Shown here piece after piece: positions 8,312 through 17,001 of a stretch of DNA of 55,909 nt. The position numbers and the translations under genes were made by a program. The stretch is from NCBI GenBank assembly GCA_937894585.1, contig CALBGO010000038.1, positions 1 to 55,909 on the forward strand, given 5' to 3'. The notes beneath the pieces are model-generated. The model was given only the letters and a program-made list of their open reading frames with translations. It ran no database searches and was not told the DNA's origin. This stretch comes from an uncultured Eubacterium sp. (lineage in GTDB: Bacteria > Bacillota > Clostridia > Peptostreptococcales > Anaerovoracaceae). Numbering within the stretch: the stretch's first letter is position 1; the number at the start of each line of letters is the position of its first letter.

Positions 8312-9295
8312 TTATTTCGACACAAGATCGTTTATCTCGTGAATACGAACGCAAGCTGTAAAATGACCGGGTTCATACTCGGTTAATGGAATTTCTGACC
8401 CTGTGCATGCCTCTGTTGCATAAATACATCTGCCCGCAAAACGACAACCGGGCTTCGGTTCAATCGGGGAGCTGATTTCTCCTTTTAAAATAATCCTCTC
8501 CATCTGTATATCCGGATCCGGAATCGGAATAGCCGACAAAAGAGCCTTTGTATAAGGATGCAGAGGTTTTTCAAACAATTGTTTTACCTCGCAATACTCA
8601 ACAACCTTCCCTAAATACATAACCATTATTTTATCCGCCAGATGTTTTACAACAGATAAATCATGGGTGATAAACATATATGTAAGTCCCATTTCACTCT
8701 GCAAATCCTGCATTAGATTAAGAATCTGCGCCTGTATGGAAACATCCAAGGCTGAAACAGGCTCATCACATACAATAAATTTAGGATTTAAAGACAATGC
8801 TCTGGCAATACCTATTCTTTGTCTTCTTCCGCCGTCTAGCTCGTGTGGATAAGAATTAACAAAACGCTGAGCAAGTCCTACCAAATCCATCAGTTCTTTC
8901 ACCTTTTTATTCAGCGCTTCTTTATCCCTCTTCTTATATATTCCCTGAATAATAAGCGGCATTGCAATGGACTGGCTGACCGTCATTCTCGGATTCAAAG
9001 AAGAAAACGGATCCTGAAAGATTAACTGCATATCCTTTTTCAGCTCTTTCATTTCCTTTTTCCCATACTGGAGAATATTCTTTCCCTGAAAAATCACCTC
9101 ACCGGAGGTAGGATCATTCAAACGAAGTACAGCTCTTCCGAGTGTCGATTTACCACATCCGGATTCTCCCACTACACCCAGTGTCTCACCTTCTCTAATA
9201 TCAAAGTTAACATCATCTACGGCATGCAGCATTCCTGAATTTGTAGAAAAATATTTTTTTAAATTTTTTACTTCAAGAATTTTTTCTTTATTCAT
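8312..9295 (-). CDS. Oligopeptide ABC transporter ATPase, OppF/DppF type
   Basis: A 327-residue ABC ATPase. It has a Walker A GESGCGKST, a Q-loop, Walker B FIVCDEP, a D-loop SALD and the C-terminal oligopeptide/dipeptide extension (EPKPGCRFAGRCIYA) typical of OppF. The ABC signature reads LDGGRRQRIG rather than LSGGQ, a variant found in some OppF proteins. I place the start at 9295 (MNKEKILEVKNL), overlapping the OppD gene by eight bases; the longer frame to 9361 adds non-homologous residues read across the end of oppD. It powers peptide import together with the OppD-type ATPase. Confidence 0.92.
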   Translation of the reverse strand: MNKEKILEVKNLKKYFSTNSGMLHAVDDVNFDIREGETLGVVGESGCGKSTLGRAVLRLNDPTSGEVIFQGKNILQYGKKEMKELKKDMQLIFQDPFSSLNPRMTVSQSIAMPLIIQGIYKKRDKEALNKKVKELMDLVGLAQRFVNSYPHELDGGRRQRIGIARALSLNPKFIVCDEPVSALDVSIQAQILNLMQDLQSEMGLTYMFITHDLSVVKHLADKIMVMYLGKVVEYCEVKQLFEKPLHPYTKALLSAIPIPDPDIQMERIILKGEISSPIEPKPGCRFAGRCIYATEACTGSEIPLTEYEPGHFTACVRIHEINDLVSK

Positions 9296-10286
9296 TTTTC
9301 TGACCATCCTTCCATAAATGCTCATACTCTGAAAAACGATGGCAATATACAATATGTTCATCTTTTATTACATTTTTCACAGGTTTCTGTGTTTTACAGA
9401 TGTCCTTTGCATATTTACATCTCGGATGGAACATACAGCCTTCCGGTAAATTTGCAGGATCCGGCATCAGACCGTCAATCGGCTGCAGTCTTTCCACATC
9501 TTCATTCAGTTTAGGAATTGAATCAAACAATCCTTCCGTATACGGATGCAGTCCATTCTTAAATACATCCCGTAATTCACCGTATTCTACAATTTCACCT
9601 GCATACATAATTGCCACATACTCACAGTTCTGCGCAACTACTCCCAAATCATGGGTAATCAGCAGCATTGAAGTTCCCATCTTCTCTCTTAGATTTCGAA
9701 TCAAATCCAGTACCTGAGCCTGTATGGTAACATCCAGTGCGGTTGTCGGTTCATCGGCTACTAAAAGACTTGGATTACATGCCAAAGCAATAGCAATCAC
9801 AACTCTCTGTTTCATACCGCCAGAAAATTGGTGCGGATACTCATCAGCACGATTTGGATCAATTCCTACCATAGAAAGCATTTCCCGCATTTTCTTATCC
9901 GCTTCCTGTGCAGATATTTTCTCATGCTCCTCTATTACCTCTGAAATCTGCTTTCCAACAGTCAATACTGGGTTCAATGCAGTCATTGGATCCTGGAAAA
10001 TCATAGATATATCATTGCCCCGGATTTTGCACATTTCGTCTTCCGTAATTGCGGTCAAGTCTTTTCCGTTATACAGAATACTTCCGCTGACAATTCTGCC
10101 CGGCGGCCATTGAATCAGGCGCAGAATTGACTTTGCCAGTGTAGTTTTCCCTGCTCCTGTTTCTCCGACCAACCCCAATGCTGCTCCCTTTTTCAATGAT
10201 AGATTTACAGAATTAACAGCTTCTACAATACCGTCTTCTGTCTCATATCTAACAACAAGATCTTTTATTTCTAAAATATTGTTCAT
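9288..10286 (-). CDS. Oligopeptide ABC transporter ATPase, OppD/DppD type
   Basis: A 332-residue ABC ATPase with Walker A GETGAGKTT (about residues 40-48), signature FSGGMKQRVVIA, Walker B LLVADEP followed by TALD, and the C-terminal peptide-transporter domain with PEGCMFHPRC. Paired with the OppF-type ATPase that follows it, it forms the nucleotide-binding dimer of the importer. It lies 24 bases after the second permease gene in the same operon. Confidence 0.93.
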   Translation of the reverse strand: MNNILEIKDLVVRYETEDGIVEAVNSVNLSLKKGAALGLVGETGAGKTTLAKSILRLIQWPPGRIVSGSILYNGKDLTAITEDEMCKIRGNDISMIFQDPMTALNPVLTVGKQISEVIEEHEKISAQEADKKMREMLSMVGIDPNRADEYPHQFSGGMKQRVVIAIALACNPSLLVADEPTTALDVTIQAQVLDLIRNLREKMGTSMLLITHDLGVVAQNCEYVAIMYAGEIVEYGELRDVFKNGLHPYTEGLFDSIPKLNEDVERLQPIDGLMPDPANLPEGCMFHPRCKYAKDICKTQKPVKNVIKDEHIVYCHRFSEYEHLWKDGQKNE

Positions 10287-10310
10287 TGAAACAACCTTCT
10301 TTTCTTTCTA

Positions 10311-11216
10311 CTAATTCTTCAGTTTCGGATCTAACGCATCTCTCAACCCATCTCCGATAATATTCAGAGCAAGTATTGTAATGAGTATGGTCAAACCTGG
10401 GAAAATAGTAATATGCCATGCATCCCTGATATATCCTCTCGCATTTGTCAGCATCGCACCCCATTCAGGAAGCGGCGGCTGAATACCTAAACCAAGGAAG
10501 GATAATCCTGCAATAGACAAAATCGCGCCTGCAATAGCCATGGTAAATTCTACAATCAGCGGTGCCAATGAATTCGGCAGTATCTGATTAAAAATAATAA
10601 TTTTGTCAGATCCGCCCACAGCTTTTGCCGCTTCTATAAATTCCCGTTCTCTGATTGTCATAACAGATGCCCTTGTAATTCTGGCAAACTCCGGTACATA
10701 TCCAATTGCAATGGATATTAAAACATTTACCAGCCCAGGTCCTAGTGCCGCAACAATAGCTATAGCTAAAAGCATATACGGCAGTGATAATACAACATCC
10801 ATGAGACGCATAATCACATTGTCGACTTTACCGCCGTAATAACCGGCAATTGCTCCGATTACAATTCCGACAGCGCCTGCAGCCAGTACTGCAGCAATAC
10901 TCATAAACAAAGAATACCTTGTACCCCACAAAATTCTTAAAAGAATATCTCTTCCAAACTCATCAAGCCCTAAAGGATGTTTCAAACTCGGTTCAACAAA
11001 TCGTTTAGAAAGATCCTGATTGATTACCAAAGATTCATAAATGCTTCCGCTGGTAGCCCAATCTATAATCAGAGTAACAATTCCTACTCCTGCAAGGAGA
11101 ATCAGAAAAACCAAACTAATTACTGCCATCTTGTTTTTTCGGAAACGCCTCCACGCATCTGCCCAAAGCGACCTGCTTTTTACAGCTGAATTATTTAAAG
11201 TTAAATCTTTTGACAC
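10311..11216 (-). CDS. Oligopeptide ABC transporter permease, OppC/DppC type
   Basis: About 301 residues with an N-terminal cytoplasmic segment (LWADAWRRFRKNKMAVISL, the OppC_N pattern), six predicted membrane helices and the permease EAA-type loop EFIEAAKAVGGSDKIIIFNQILPN. I chose a GTG start at 11216 because GGGAGGAAAGAAGC precedes it perfectly; the ATG at 11273 lies deep in the upstream permease gene and has no such site. With the GTG start it overlaps the OppB-type gene by 26 bases. It forms the membrane channel with the OppB-type permease. Confidence 0.9.
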   Translation of the reverse strand: MSKDLTLNNSAVKSRSLWADAWRRFRKNKMAVISLVFLILLAGVGIVTLIIDWATSGSIYESLVINQDLSKRFVEPSLKHPLGLDEFGRDILLRILWGTRYSLFMSIAAVLAAGAVGIVIGAIAGYYGGKVDNVIMRLMDVVLSLPYMLLAIAIVAALGPGLVNVLISIAIGYVPEFARITRASVMTIREREFIEAAKAVGGSDKIIIFNQILPNSLAPLIVEFTMAIAGAILSIAGLSFLGLGIQPPLPEWGAMLTNARGYIRDAWHITIFPGLTILITILALNIIGDGLRDALDPKLKN

Positions 11217-12171
11217 GCTTCTTTCCTCCCATACTGTTGTATTGCGCCTTAATTCTCGGATCGACATACGCATATAAAATATCTACAAACAAGTTTACTA
11301 CTGAATACATGATTGCAAGGAACATCGCTGATCCCAGTACCATCGGCATATCCTTTGATTTAATTGATTCAATCATAAATCTTCCAAGACCTGGCCATGA
11401 GAAAATAGTTTCCGTAAGCGCAGCACCTCCGAGAAGCATACCGAACTGCAGTCCGATAATCGTTACAATTGGAATCAAAGCATTTTTAAACATATGATAG
11501 CGTGTAATATATCTTTCTTTCAGTCCTTTCGCTCTGGCTGTATCAATATAATCTTGCCTCATTGATTCCAGCATGCTGGATCTTGTCATTCTCATAATAC
11601 TTGCTGCACAGCCTGTTCCCAGTGTAATTGCAGGCAGAATCAAACTTGGAAGCAGCTCCAGTCCCTGTCCCATACCTGAAGGAGGCAGCCAGCCTAATGT
11701 TAATGAAAACAGCATAACCAGCAGTAATCCGAGCCAGAAATTCGGCATTGCAACACCTACCAATCCAAGCACCGTTGCAATATTGTCAACCCATGTATAC
11801 TGTTTTTTCGCTGACAAAATTCCAATCGGCACACCAATTAGGATTGCAACCAGAATACCAGCTAAAGACAGTATTACAGTATTAGGAAAGTATCCTAATA
11901 CCTGCGGAAGAACTTCAAGTTTAGTTTTCCAAGAAACACCAAAGTCCCCCTGAACTGCGTCCGCCATATAATGAAAATATCTGACAAACAAGTTATCATT
12001 CAGTCCAAGTTCTTCTCTCATTGCCTCTACTGCTTCTTGAGAAGCCTGCTGCCCTAGAATCATTCTGGTAGGATCGCCCGGCGAAACTGCCAGAATAAAA
12101 AACACCAGGAATGATACACCGATTAAAACCGGTATCATCATTAACAATCTTTTACCTATGTATCTGCGCAT
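11191..12171 (-). CDS. Oligopeptide ABC transporter permease, OppB/DppB type
   Basis: A 326-residue integral membrane protein starting MRRYIGKRLLMMIPVLIGVS, the standard OppB/DppB beginning. It carries the GDPTRMILGQ motif after the first helix, six hydrophobic segments and the EAA loop DYIDTARAKGLKERYITRYHMFKNALIP. It pairs with the OppC-type permease whose start overlaps its end. It lies three bases after the isoaspartyl dipeptidase gene. Confidence 0.93.
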   Translation of the reverse strand: MRRYIGKRLLMMIPVLIGVSFLVFFILAVSPGDPTRMILGQQASQEAVEAMREELGLNDNLFVRYFHYMADAVQGDFGVSWKTKLEVLPQVLGYFPNTVILSLAGILVAILIGVPIGILSAKKQYTWVDNIATVLGLVGVAMPNFWLGLLLVMLFSLTLGWLPPSGMGQGLELLPSLILPAITLGTGCAASIMRMTRSSMLESMRQDYIDTARAKGLKERYITRYHMFKNALIPIVTIIGLQFGMLLGGAALTETIFSWPGLGRFMIESIKSKDMPMVLGSAMFLAIMYSVVNLFVDILYAYVDPRIKAQYNSMGGKKRVKRFNFK

Positions 12172-12174
12172 TTC

Positions 12175-13323
12175 TTATTCCACCTCTTCTTTTAAAGAAA
12201 TCTCCTCGAAGGTTCCTTTTGCAAGCAGATTCTTATGCTTCATCATCAGTTTGCCCTTTGCCATAACTGTATCTATATTCAGATTCTTGTCCAAAAGAAC
12301 GATATCTGCATCACTTCCAGGAAGCAGCGCTCCTTTTGCTGGATAAATTTCAAGTGCTTTCGCAACATTTGATGTAATCAACTGAATAGCAGTCTCAAGA
12401 TCGACACCAAAATCTCTAATTAGATTTCTGATTACTTCAAACAGAGGTTCCATACCGCCGACTTTTACATCAACCACTGCATCTCTTTTTTCATTCCAAA
12501 CAGGAATACTCCCATTAGAATCTGAGCTTACAGTCATTTTCTCTATTCCTGCTTTCTGAATAACATGATACAAATCTTCTGCTTTATCAGGTTCAGCAGT
12601 AAAATCTGCCCATCCTCCCATTTCCATGAATTCCACAGCCTGTTCAAGATGACAATCCATATGTGTAGGTCTAAAATGCTTAATAGGAACTTCTGCTTCC
12701 TCTACGATTTCCATAATATCTTTCAGTGTATTTCCAATACCTCCTACATGCAGATGCAATTCTCCCACTTTACCGGAAACCAATGCTGCAATCCGAATAT
12801 CTGATATCAGTCGAATCAGTTCCTCTTTAGTCGGTCGTGAACATCTGTGATCAGAAATTGCCAGTTTACAACCGATAATTTCATCGATATATACAATATC
12901 TTTCGCAACTGATCCGGTCAGTGTAACAGACGGATATTCATAAGCCCCTGTCAGACAATAAGCAGTAATACCTTCATTTTTTAAAGCCTTTGTCTTAGCA
13001 AGAAGATTCTCAATGCTTCTTGTATGACTATCGGTGCCCAAAAGCCCCACAAGAGTAGTTACGCCAGCTTTTATCACATTTGAAAGCATCAGCTCAGGGG
13101 TTCTGGAATGAAATCCTCCTTCACCGCCTCCACCGGTTACATGTACATGCTGATCGATAAATCCTGGTACCGCAATCAGCTCCGAACCGTCAATTTCCAC
13201 TAAGTCAGGAATATCCAGCTCCATGTTTTCTTCAACAAGTGCTATTTTGTCATTTGCGATGAAAATATCCTTTTTGCCTTTATGAATAGGATCATACACA
13301 TCGACATTCTTTAATAGGTACAT
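12175..13323 (-). CDS. iadA: Isoaspartyl dipeptidase (beta-aspartyl peptidase)
   Basis: A 382-residue amidohydrolase-superfamily enzyme that cleaves beta-aspartyl dipeptides, products of damaged proteins or of cyanophycin breakdown, in the cytoplasm. The metal site shows the DQHVHVTGGGGEGG motif, the Lys of GCKLAISDHRCS that is carboxylated in the family, GELHLHVGG, PTHMDCH and the Asp of SSDSNGS. The frame is open to 13425, but the true start is the ATG at 13323, preceded by AAGGAGGAAGAA and followed by the normal MYLLKNVDVYD. The upstream residues only read through the end of the regulator gene. It lies between the RpiR regulator and the peptide transporter. Confidence 0.92.
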   Translation of the reverse strand: MYLLKNVDVYDPIHKGKKDIFIANDKIALVEENMELDIPDLVEIDGSELIAVPGFIDQHVHVTGGGGEGGFHSRTPELMLSNVIKAGVTTLVGLLGTDSHTRSIENLLAKTKALKNEGITAYCLTGAYEYPSVTLTGSVAKDIVYIDEIIGCKLAISDHRCSRPTKEELIRLISDIRIAALVSGKVGELHLHVGGIGNTLKDIMEIVEEAEVPIKHFRPTHMDCHLEQAVEFMEMGGWADFTAEPDKAEDLYHVIQKAGIEKMTVSSDSNGSIPVWNEKRDAVVDVKVGGMEPLFEVIRNLIRDFGVDLETAIQLITSNVAKALEIYPAKGALLPGSDADIVLLDKNLNIDTVMAKGKLMMKHKNLLAKGTFEEISLKEEVE

Positions 13324-13348
13324 TATTTCTTCCTCCTTAAAATTTGAA

Positions 13349-14233
13349 TTATTGCTGATAAAAATATTCATTATCAAATGCTGGTAAAGTTGCAGTCTGG
13401 AAAAACTCTTCAATTTTTTTAACATTTTCGTTATAAAGGTTGAATTTTTCCTTGTTCTGTAATATATATAATCCGGCTATAATATCACCTGCTGCGATTA
13501 ACGCCGATGATGAATTATGAAATATCACATGCTTTGTATTAAATAAAAGAATATGCTTTGCATTTCTGGCAATCGGTGATGTAATTTTATCTGTCATCGC
13601 CAAAATTGTTGCATCAACACTTGCCAAGTAATCTGAGATTGCTACTGTTTGTACAGAATAATACGGCAATGTAATCAGAACAAAGACATCAGAATCACCA
13701 CGATGAGTCAGCATATCAAGAACATCTGTATAGTCATTTACATCTACAACAGAAGCCTTAGCACCTGTTGCCCTTAATTTATCATAAAGGTTCCTCGCAA
13801 TAAGCAGTGAAGCAGAATGAGCACAAATATAGATATGTTCTGCCTTACTTAAAACATCTACAAAATCAAAGAGTTCACCTGATGAAAGATTCTCAATACT
13901 GCTTTCCAAAATTTCCTTCTGATTCTGTTTCAGTTTCTCTACCATTTCATCATCGGCATCATAAGCAGCTGATGTACTCTCTAATTTTGAGTTCCAAAGT
14001 AATCTGTCCTGCAGATAATCCCGCATCGCCGTTTTTATACCGGCATAACTTTGGCACTTTGTTTTCTTACAGAAATTAATTATTGTCGTTTCCGTAACGC
14101 CTATTTCTTCTGCCAGTTTCTTCAAGGAAGAAAAGCAAATTTCATCAGGATTGTCCAAAATATAATTAGCAATTCTTACTTGTGTCTTTGTCAGCTCCGG
14201 CAACAATTCTTTAATTTCTGTCATAATATTCAT
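13349..14233 (-). CDS. RpiR/MurR-family transcriptional regulator
   Basis: A 294-residue regulator. The N-terminal HTH_6 domain (about residues 1-80) contains AEEIGVTETTIINFCKKTKCQSYAGIK, the RpiR helix-turn-helix. A SIS domain follows (about residues 120-265), which in the family binds phosphosugars. It is the second gene of the operon and probably controls it. Most RpiR regulators act on sugar or amino-sugar genes, so pairing with a peptide importer is less usual; the SIS domain may sense a different metabolite here. Confidence 0.88.
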   Translation of the reverse strand: MNIMTEIKELLPELTKTQVRIANYILDNPDEICFSSLKKLAEEIGVTETTIINFCKKTKCQSYAGIKTAMRDYLQDRLLWNSKLESTSAAYDADDEMVEKLKQNQKEILESSIENLSSGELFDFVDVLSKAEHIYICAHSASLLIARNLYDKLRATGAKASVVDVNDYTDVLDMLTHRGDSDVFVLITLPYYSVQTVAISDYLASVDATILAMTDKITSPIARNAKHILLFNTKHVIFHNSSSALIAAGDIIAGLYILQNKEKFNLYNENVKKIEEFFQTATLPAFDNEYFYQQ

Positions 14234-14254
14234 CTTAAATATTCCCTTCGTTCT

Positions 14255-15082
14255 CTATATGTCTGTTAAATGAGGAGTTTCCTCAATAAACTGCGCCCTT
14301 AAACCGCGCTCTTCAAAAAATCTGCATATATCAATTAACGCAAATTTTTCAGTCGAATAATGACCTGCCGAAAGAATGCTGATTCTATGTCTCTTTGCCT
14401 CTTCATGCGATGGTGCAAACCAATCAATTTCCGGCGAACCCACACCGGTTATAAAAAGTCTTACGCCTTCCCTCTTCAGCTCTTTATAAATCTCAGTGCC
14501 TTCCGCACCACCAGCACTAATTGCAATTTTCCCATCTGAAAGTTCTTTATTACCATAGTCATATAGTCTACATGGGTGACCCGTAAGAATTTCCATTTTT
14601 TTTAAAACTTCATCAATCACAGTGCAGTTTATGGTACAAATTAATCCCATGATTGCTCCGCCTTCTTCAAAAAAACTTTTATATGGCACAGCATCCAATG
14701 CTCTAGCCAAACAAATACCCGGCGAATACGGATTTATCTGATCCAAAGGAAGATGCAGACTGAAGTGGCTAATCCTATTATTTTTCATAAATTCAATATC
14801 TTCTTCAGTAAATCCTTTTCCCTCTTTTCCTTCCTCATGCTGAGGTCCGGGATGATGGGTAAATAAGAGTGCATTTTTTGCACCCTTTCTCCTCAGAACA
14901 TCGATAACCTCTGTACCTGAAAAAGTCGAAGTATAAACTGCTTCCAAATACTCTGCATAGTCAAGCAAAAGACCATTTGCTGCTGTATCCTGATACTTCT
15001 CAGGGCGAAAGAAATTATTTAATTCTCTGTAAATTTCTTTTGCAGATTTTCTATTTTCTATGGATGTGTCGCACGTATTCAT
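14255..15082 (-). CDS. NIF3-like (DUF34) metal-binding protein
   Basis: A 275-residue member of the NIF3/DUF34 family, sometimes labelled GTP cyclohydrolase I type 2. Typical di-metal ligands appear as FTHHPGPQ near residue 76 and GHYSTEK near residue 243. A family-like VYTSTFSGTEVIDVLRRKGA block lies before the first His pair. It is the first gene of the peptide-uptake operon, 21 bases before the regulator. The family's biochemical role is unsettled; the context here suggests hydrolysis or handling of a peptide-derived compound. Confidence 0.82.
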   Translation of the reverse strand: MNTCDTSIENRKSAKEIYRELNNFFRPEKYQDTAANGLLLDYAEYLEAVYTSTFSGTEVIDVLRRKGAKNALLFTHHPGPQHEEGKEGKGFTEEDIEFMKNNRISHFSLHLPLDQINPYSPGICLARALDAVPYKSFFEEGGAIMGLICTINCTVIDEVLKKMEILTGHPCRLYDYGNKELSDGKIAISAGGAEGTEIYKELKREGVRLFITGVGSPEIDWFAPSHEEAKRHRISILSAGHYSTEKFALIDICRFFEERGLRAQFIEETPHLTDI

Positions 15083-15135
15083 AGTTAATGCTCCAATTTA
15101 TCATATTTATTAAAGTGTTCACTATATTTTTTTAC

Positions 15136-15164
15136 ATTATACAATATCAATTTTCAAATTGCAA
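15136..15164 (-). promoter_or_regulatory. Promoter of the peptide-uptake operon with embedded palindrome
   Basis: On the minus strand a -35 box TTGCAA (15159-15164) and a -10 box TATAAT (15136-15141) are separated by 17 bases. The spacer and the edge of the -35 box contain the palindrome CAATTT-TC-AAATTG (15148-15161). It lies about 55 bases before the NIF3-like start. An operator here, perhaps for the operon's own RpiR regulator, is an inference from position. Confidence 0.6.
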
Positions 15165-15210
15165 TAGTTTTCGGATTATTTTCTTAAAAAAATAAATTCT
15201 GTTTTCATAT

Positions 15211-15248
15211 AAAAAGTCTGAAAAACATTTTCCCGTTTTTCAGACTTT
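15211..15248 (-). terminator. Terminator of spoIVA
   Basis: A perfect 14-bp stem (15213-15226 with 15235-15248) with an 8-base loop lies 12 bases after the spoIVA stop. The stem itself ends in A/T pairs followed by a T/A-rich run on the minus strand. Confidence 0.75.
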
Positions 15249-15260
15249 CTGCCACGCATA

Positions 15261-16799
15261 TTATAGTATGATACAAATAAAGTAATCTTTTCCTTCGTTG
15301 CTGATTTTCTGCAGGGATCGCTGCACTTTTTCCTGAAGTCCTCCCGGCATTGCCGTCAGCTTTCCGTCCATCTGCTCCGAAACCAGTTCTTTCAGTGTTT
15401 TACCAAAGAGATTGGTATCCCAGATATCTTCTTTCATTTCTTCCCGTTCTCCGGCGGGGAGAACCTTTACTTCGCCGCCGTTCTTTCTGTCTTCACCTTC
15501 CGTATTGAATTTTTCCATCAAATAGCCGACAAGATCGGAAGACTGCTGTTCTGTTCCCACAATGGGAGAAATCTCCGTTGTAATATCAGTGCGTATCATA
15601 TGCAGGCAAGGTGCAGAAGCCACCATGCGCACACCGTATTTACTGCCCTGTTTAAATACCTCAGGCTTACCCAATTCCATCTGAGAAATTTTCGGGTGTA
15701 CAATGCCGTAACCTGTATTTCTCACCTGTGACAACGCAGAAGCCATATCGTCATAAGCAGTCTTGGCATCTGCATATTCCCGAAGCAGCAGAAACAGTTC
15801 ACGGTCATTATGAACAGGTCTTCCCAGAATTTCCTCCATAATCTGATAATAAAGGCCGCTTTGAAGACTGATATCAATATAAACCCGTCCGGTTGCCATT
15901 TCACTGTTTACAACGCGTACACCGCTGACATAAGAGCTTGATGCCAGGACGCTGACACTTTCCTCTATACTGCTGATGGTATCAATGGTATCCATAAAAC
16001 ACCGCACCGCTTCCAGAATGTCCGCTTTCACAGTATGCTCCGGCGGCAGCGCATCCATATAATCCGGCAGGCTGATAAAAACCTCACTGACCGGAAACTG
16101 CTTCAGAAGCTCACCGAAAATTCTTGCCGGAACTTCCTTATCCATATTACTGCAGTCAGCAGATATCACAGGCACACCGTATTTAATCTGAAGTCTCCCC
16201 GCAAAATCCAGCGTTTTAGGTGCATCCGGCATACTGCTGTTTAATACGATTACAAAGGGTTTCCCCAAGTTCTTCAGCTGTGCCGCCGTTTTTTCCTCCG
16301 CTTTTACATAGTTTTCCCGCGAAATTTCTCCGAAACTTCCGTCGCAGGTTACCAAAATGCCTACAGTGGAATGGTCTGTAATGACCTTTTCCGTTCCTCT
16401 CTCTGCAGCCTGTTCAAAAGGCATCTGCTCAGGGTCCCACGGCGTTTTCACCATACGGTTTCTGCCTTCCTCCCGGTGTCCCAGCACCCCCGGAACCAGA
16501 TATCCGACACAGTCTACAAGACGCATGGAAAATGAAGTATTGTTTATCTTTACCTTAACCGCCTCTTCCGGAACAAATTTCGGCTCCGTCGTGGTAATGG
16601 TTCTTCCGTCTCCGCTTTGAGGCAGCTGATCCACCACTCTGCTTCTGACATATGTATTTTCGATACCCGGCACAACAAATAACTCCATAAACCGTTTAAT
16701 AAATGTAGATTTACCCGTTCTGACCGGACCAACCACCCCGGCATAAATTTCTCCGCCGGTTCTTTCTGCTATACTCTTATAAATATTCTCATCTGCCAT
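15261..16799 (-). CDS. spoIVA: Stage IV sporulation protein A
   Basis: A 512-residue ATPase that polymerises on the forespore surface and forms the base of the spore coat. The N-terminal TRAFAC-type domain has the Walker A GPVRTGKST (residues 24-32), the RTITTTEPKFVPEEAV switch region and VDCVGYLVPGVLGH. The C-terminus ends in a hydrophobic YFICIIL, as the family does. It is slightly longer than the usual 492 residues, probably because of a variable segment near residues 440-460. It stands alone between terminators. Its presence shows that the organism comes from a spore-forming lineage. Confidence 0.95.
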   Translation of the reverse strand: MADENIYKSIAERTGGEIYAGVVGPVRTGKSTFIKRFMELFVVPGIENTYVRSRVVDQLPQSGDGRTITTTEPKFVPEEAVKVKINNTSFSMRLVDCVGYLVPGVLGHREEGRNRMVKTPWDPEQMPFEQAAERGTEKVITDHSTVGILVTCDGSFGEISRENYVKAEEKTAAQLKNLGKPFVIVLNSSMPDAPKTLDFAGRLQIKYGVPVISADCSNMDKEVPARIFGELLKQFPVSEVFISLPDYMDALPPEHTVKADILEAVRCFMDTIDTISSIEESVSVLASSSYVSGVRVVNSEMATGRVYIDISLQSGLYYQIMEEILGRPVHNDRELFLLLREYADAKTAYDDMASALSQVRNTGYGIVHPKISQMELGKPEVFKQGSKYGVRMVASAPCLHMIRTDITTEISPIVGTEQQSSDLVGYLMEKFNTEGEDRKNGGEVKVLPAGEREEMKEDIWDTNLFGKTLKELVSEQMDGKLTAMPGGLQEKVQRSLQKISNEGKDYFICIIL

Positions 16800-16825
16800 A
16801 CCTTCATCCTCTTTCTTATTATATA

Positions 16826-16851
16826 GGAAATATCAATTCTGTGATATTTCC
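16826..16851. repeat. Perfect palindrome in the spoIVA leader
   Basis: GGAAATATCA (16826-16835) and TGATATTTCC (16842-16851) form a perfect 10-bp inverted repeat around six bases. It begins 27 bases before the spoIVA start codon. It could be an operator or an mRNA hairpin; there is no U-run. Confidence 0.5.
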
Positions 16852-16925
16852 GGGGTATCAAAAAAGTCAACCTCCTGACAAAATCGGCGAAGCCGACTTT
16901 TTCACATAAGTCTAAGAAAGCATAT

Positions 16926-16954
16926 GAAAAAACCGCCATAAATATGACGGTTTT
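16926..16954 (-). terminator. Terminator of the cobalamin operon
   Basis: A 12-bp stem with one mismatch (16929-16940 with 16943-16954) is followed by TTTTTTC on the minus strand. It lies about 47 bases after the cbiC stop. Confidence 0.75.
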
Positions 16955-17001
16955 CAAAAAACAGATTCCACATCTTTTCTGCGGCTTTTTATACTTTGTT
17001 T

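Noticed and set aside
12175..13425. Dihydroorotase or N-acetylglucosamine-6-phosphate deacetylase for the amidohydrolase gene
   Set aside because: The HVTGGGGEGG and ISDHRCS motifs fit isoaspartyl dipeptidase better, and the neighbours are peptide genes.
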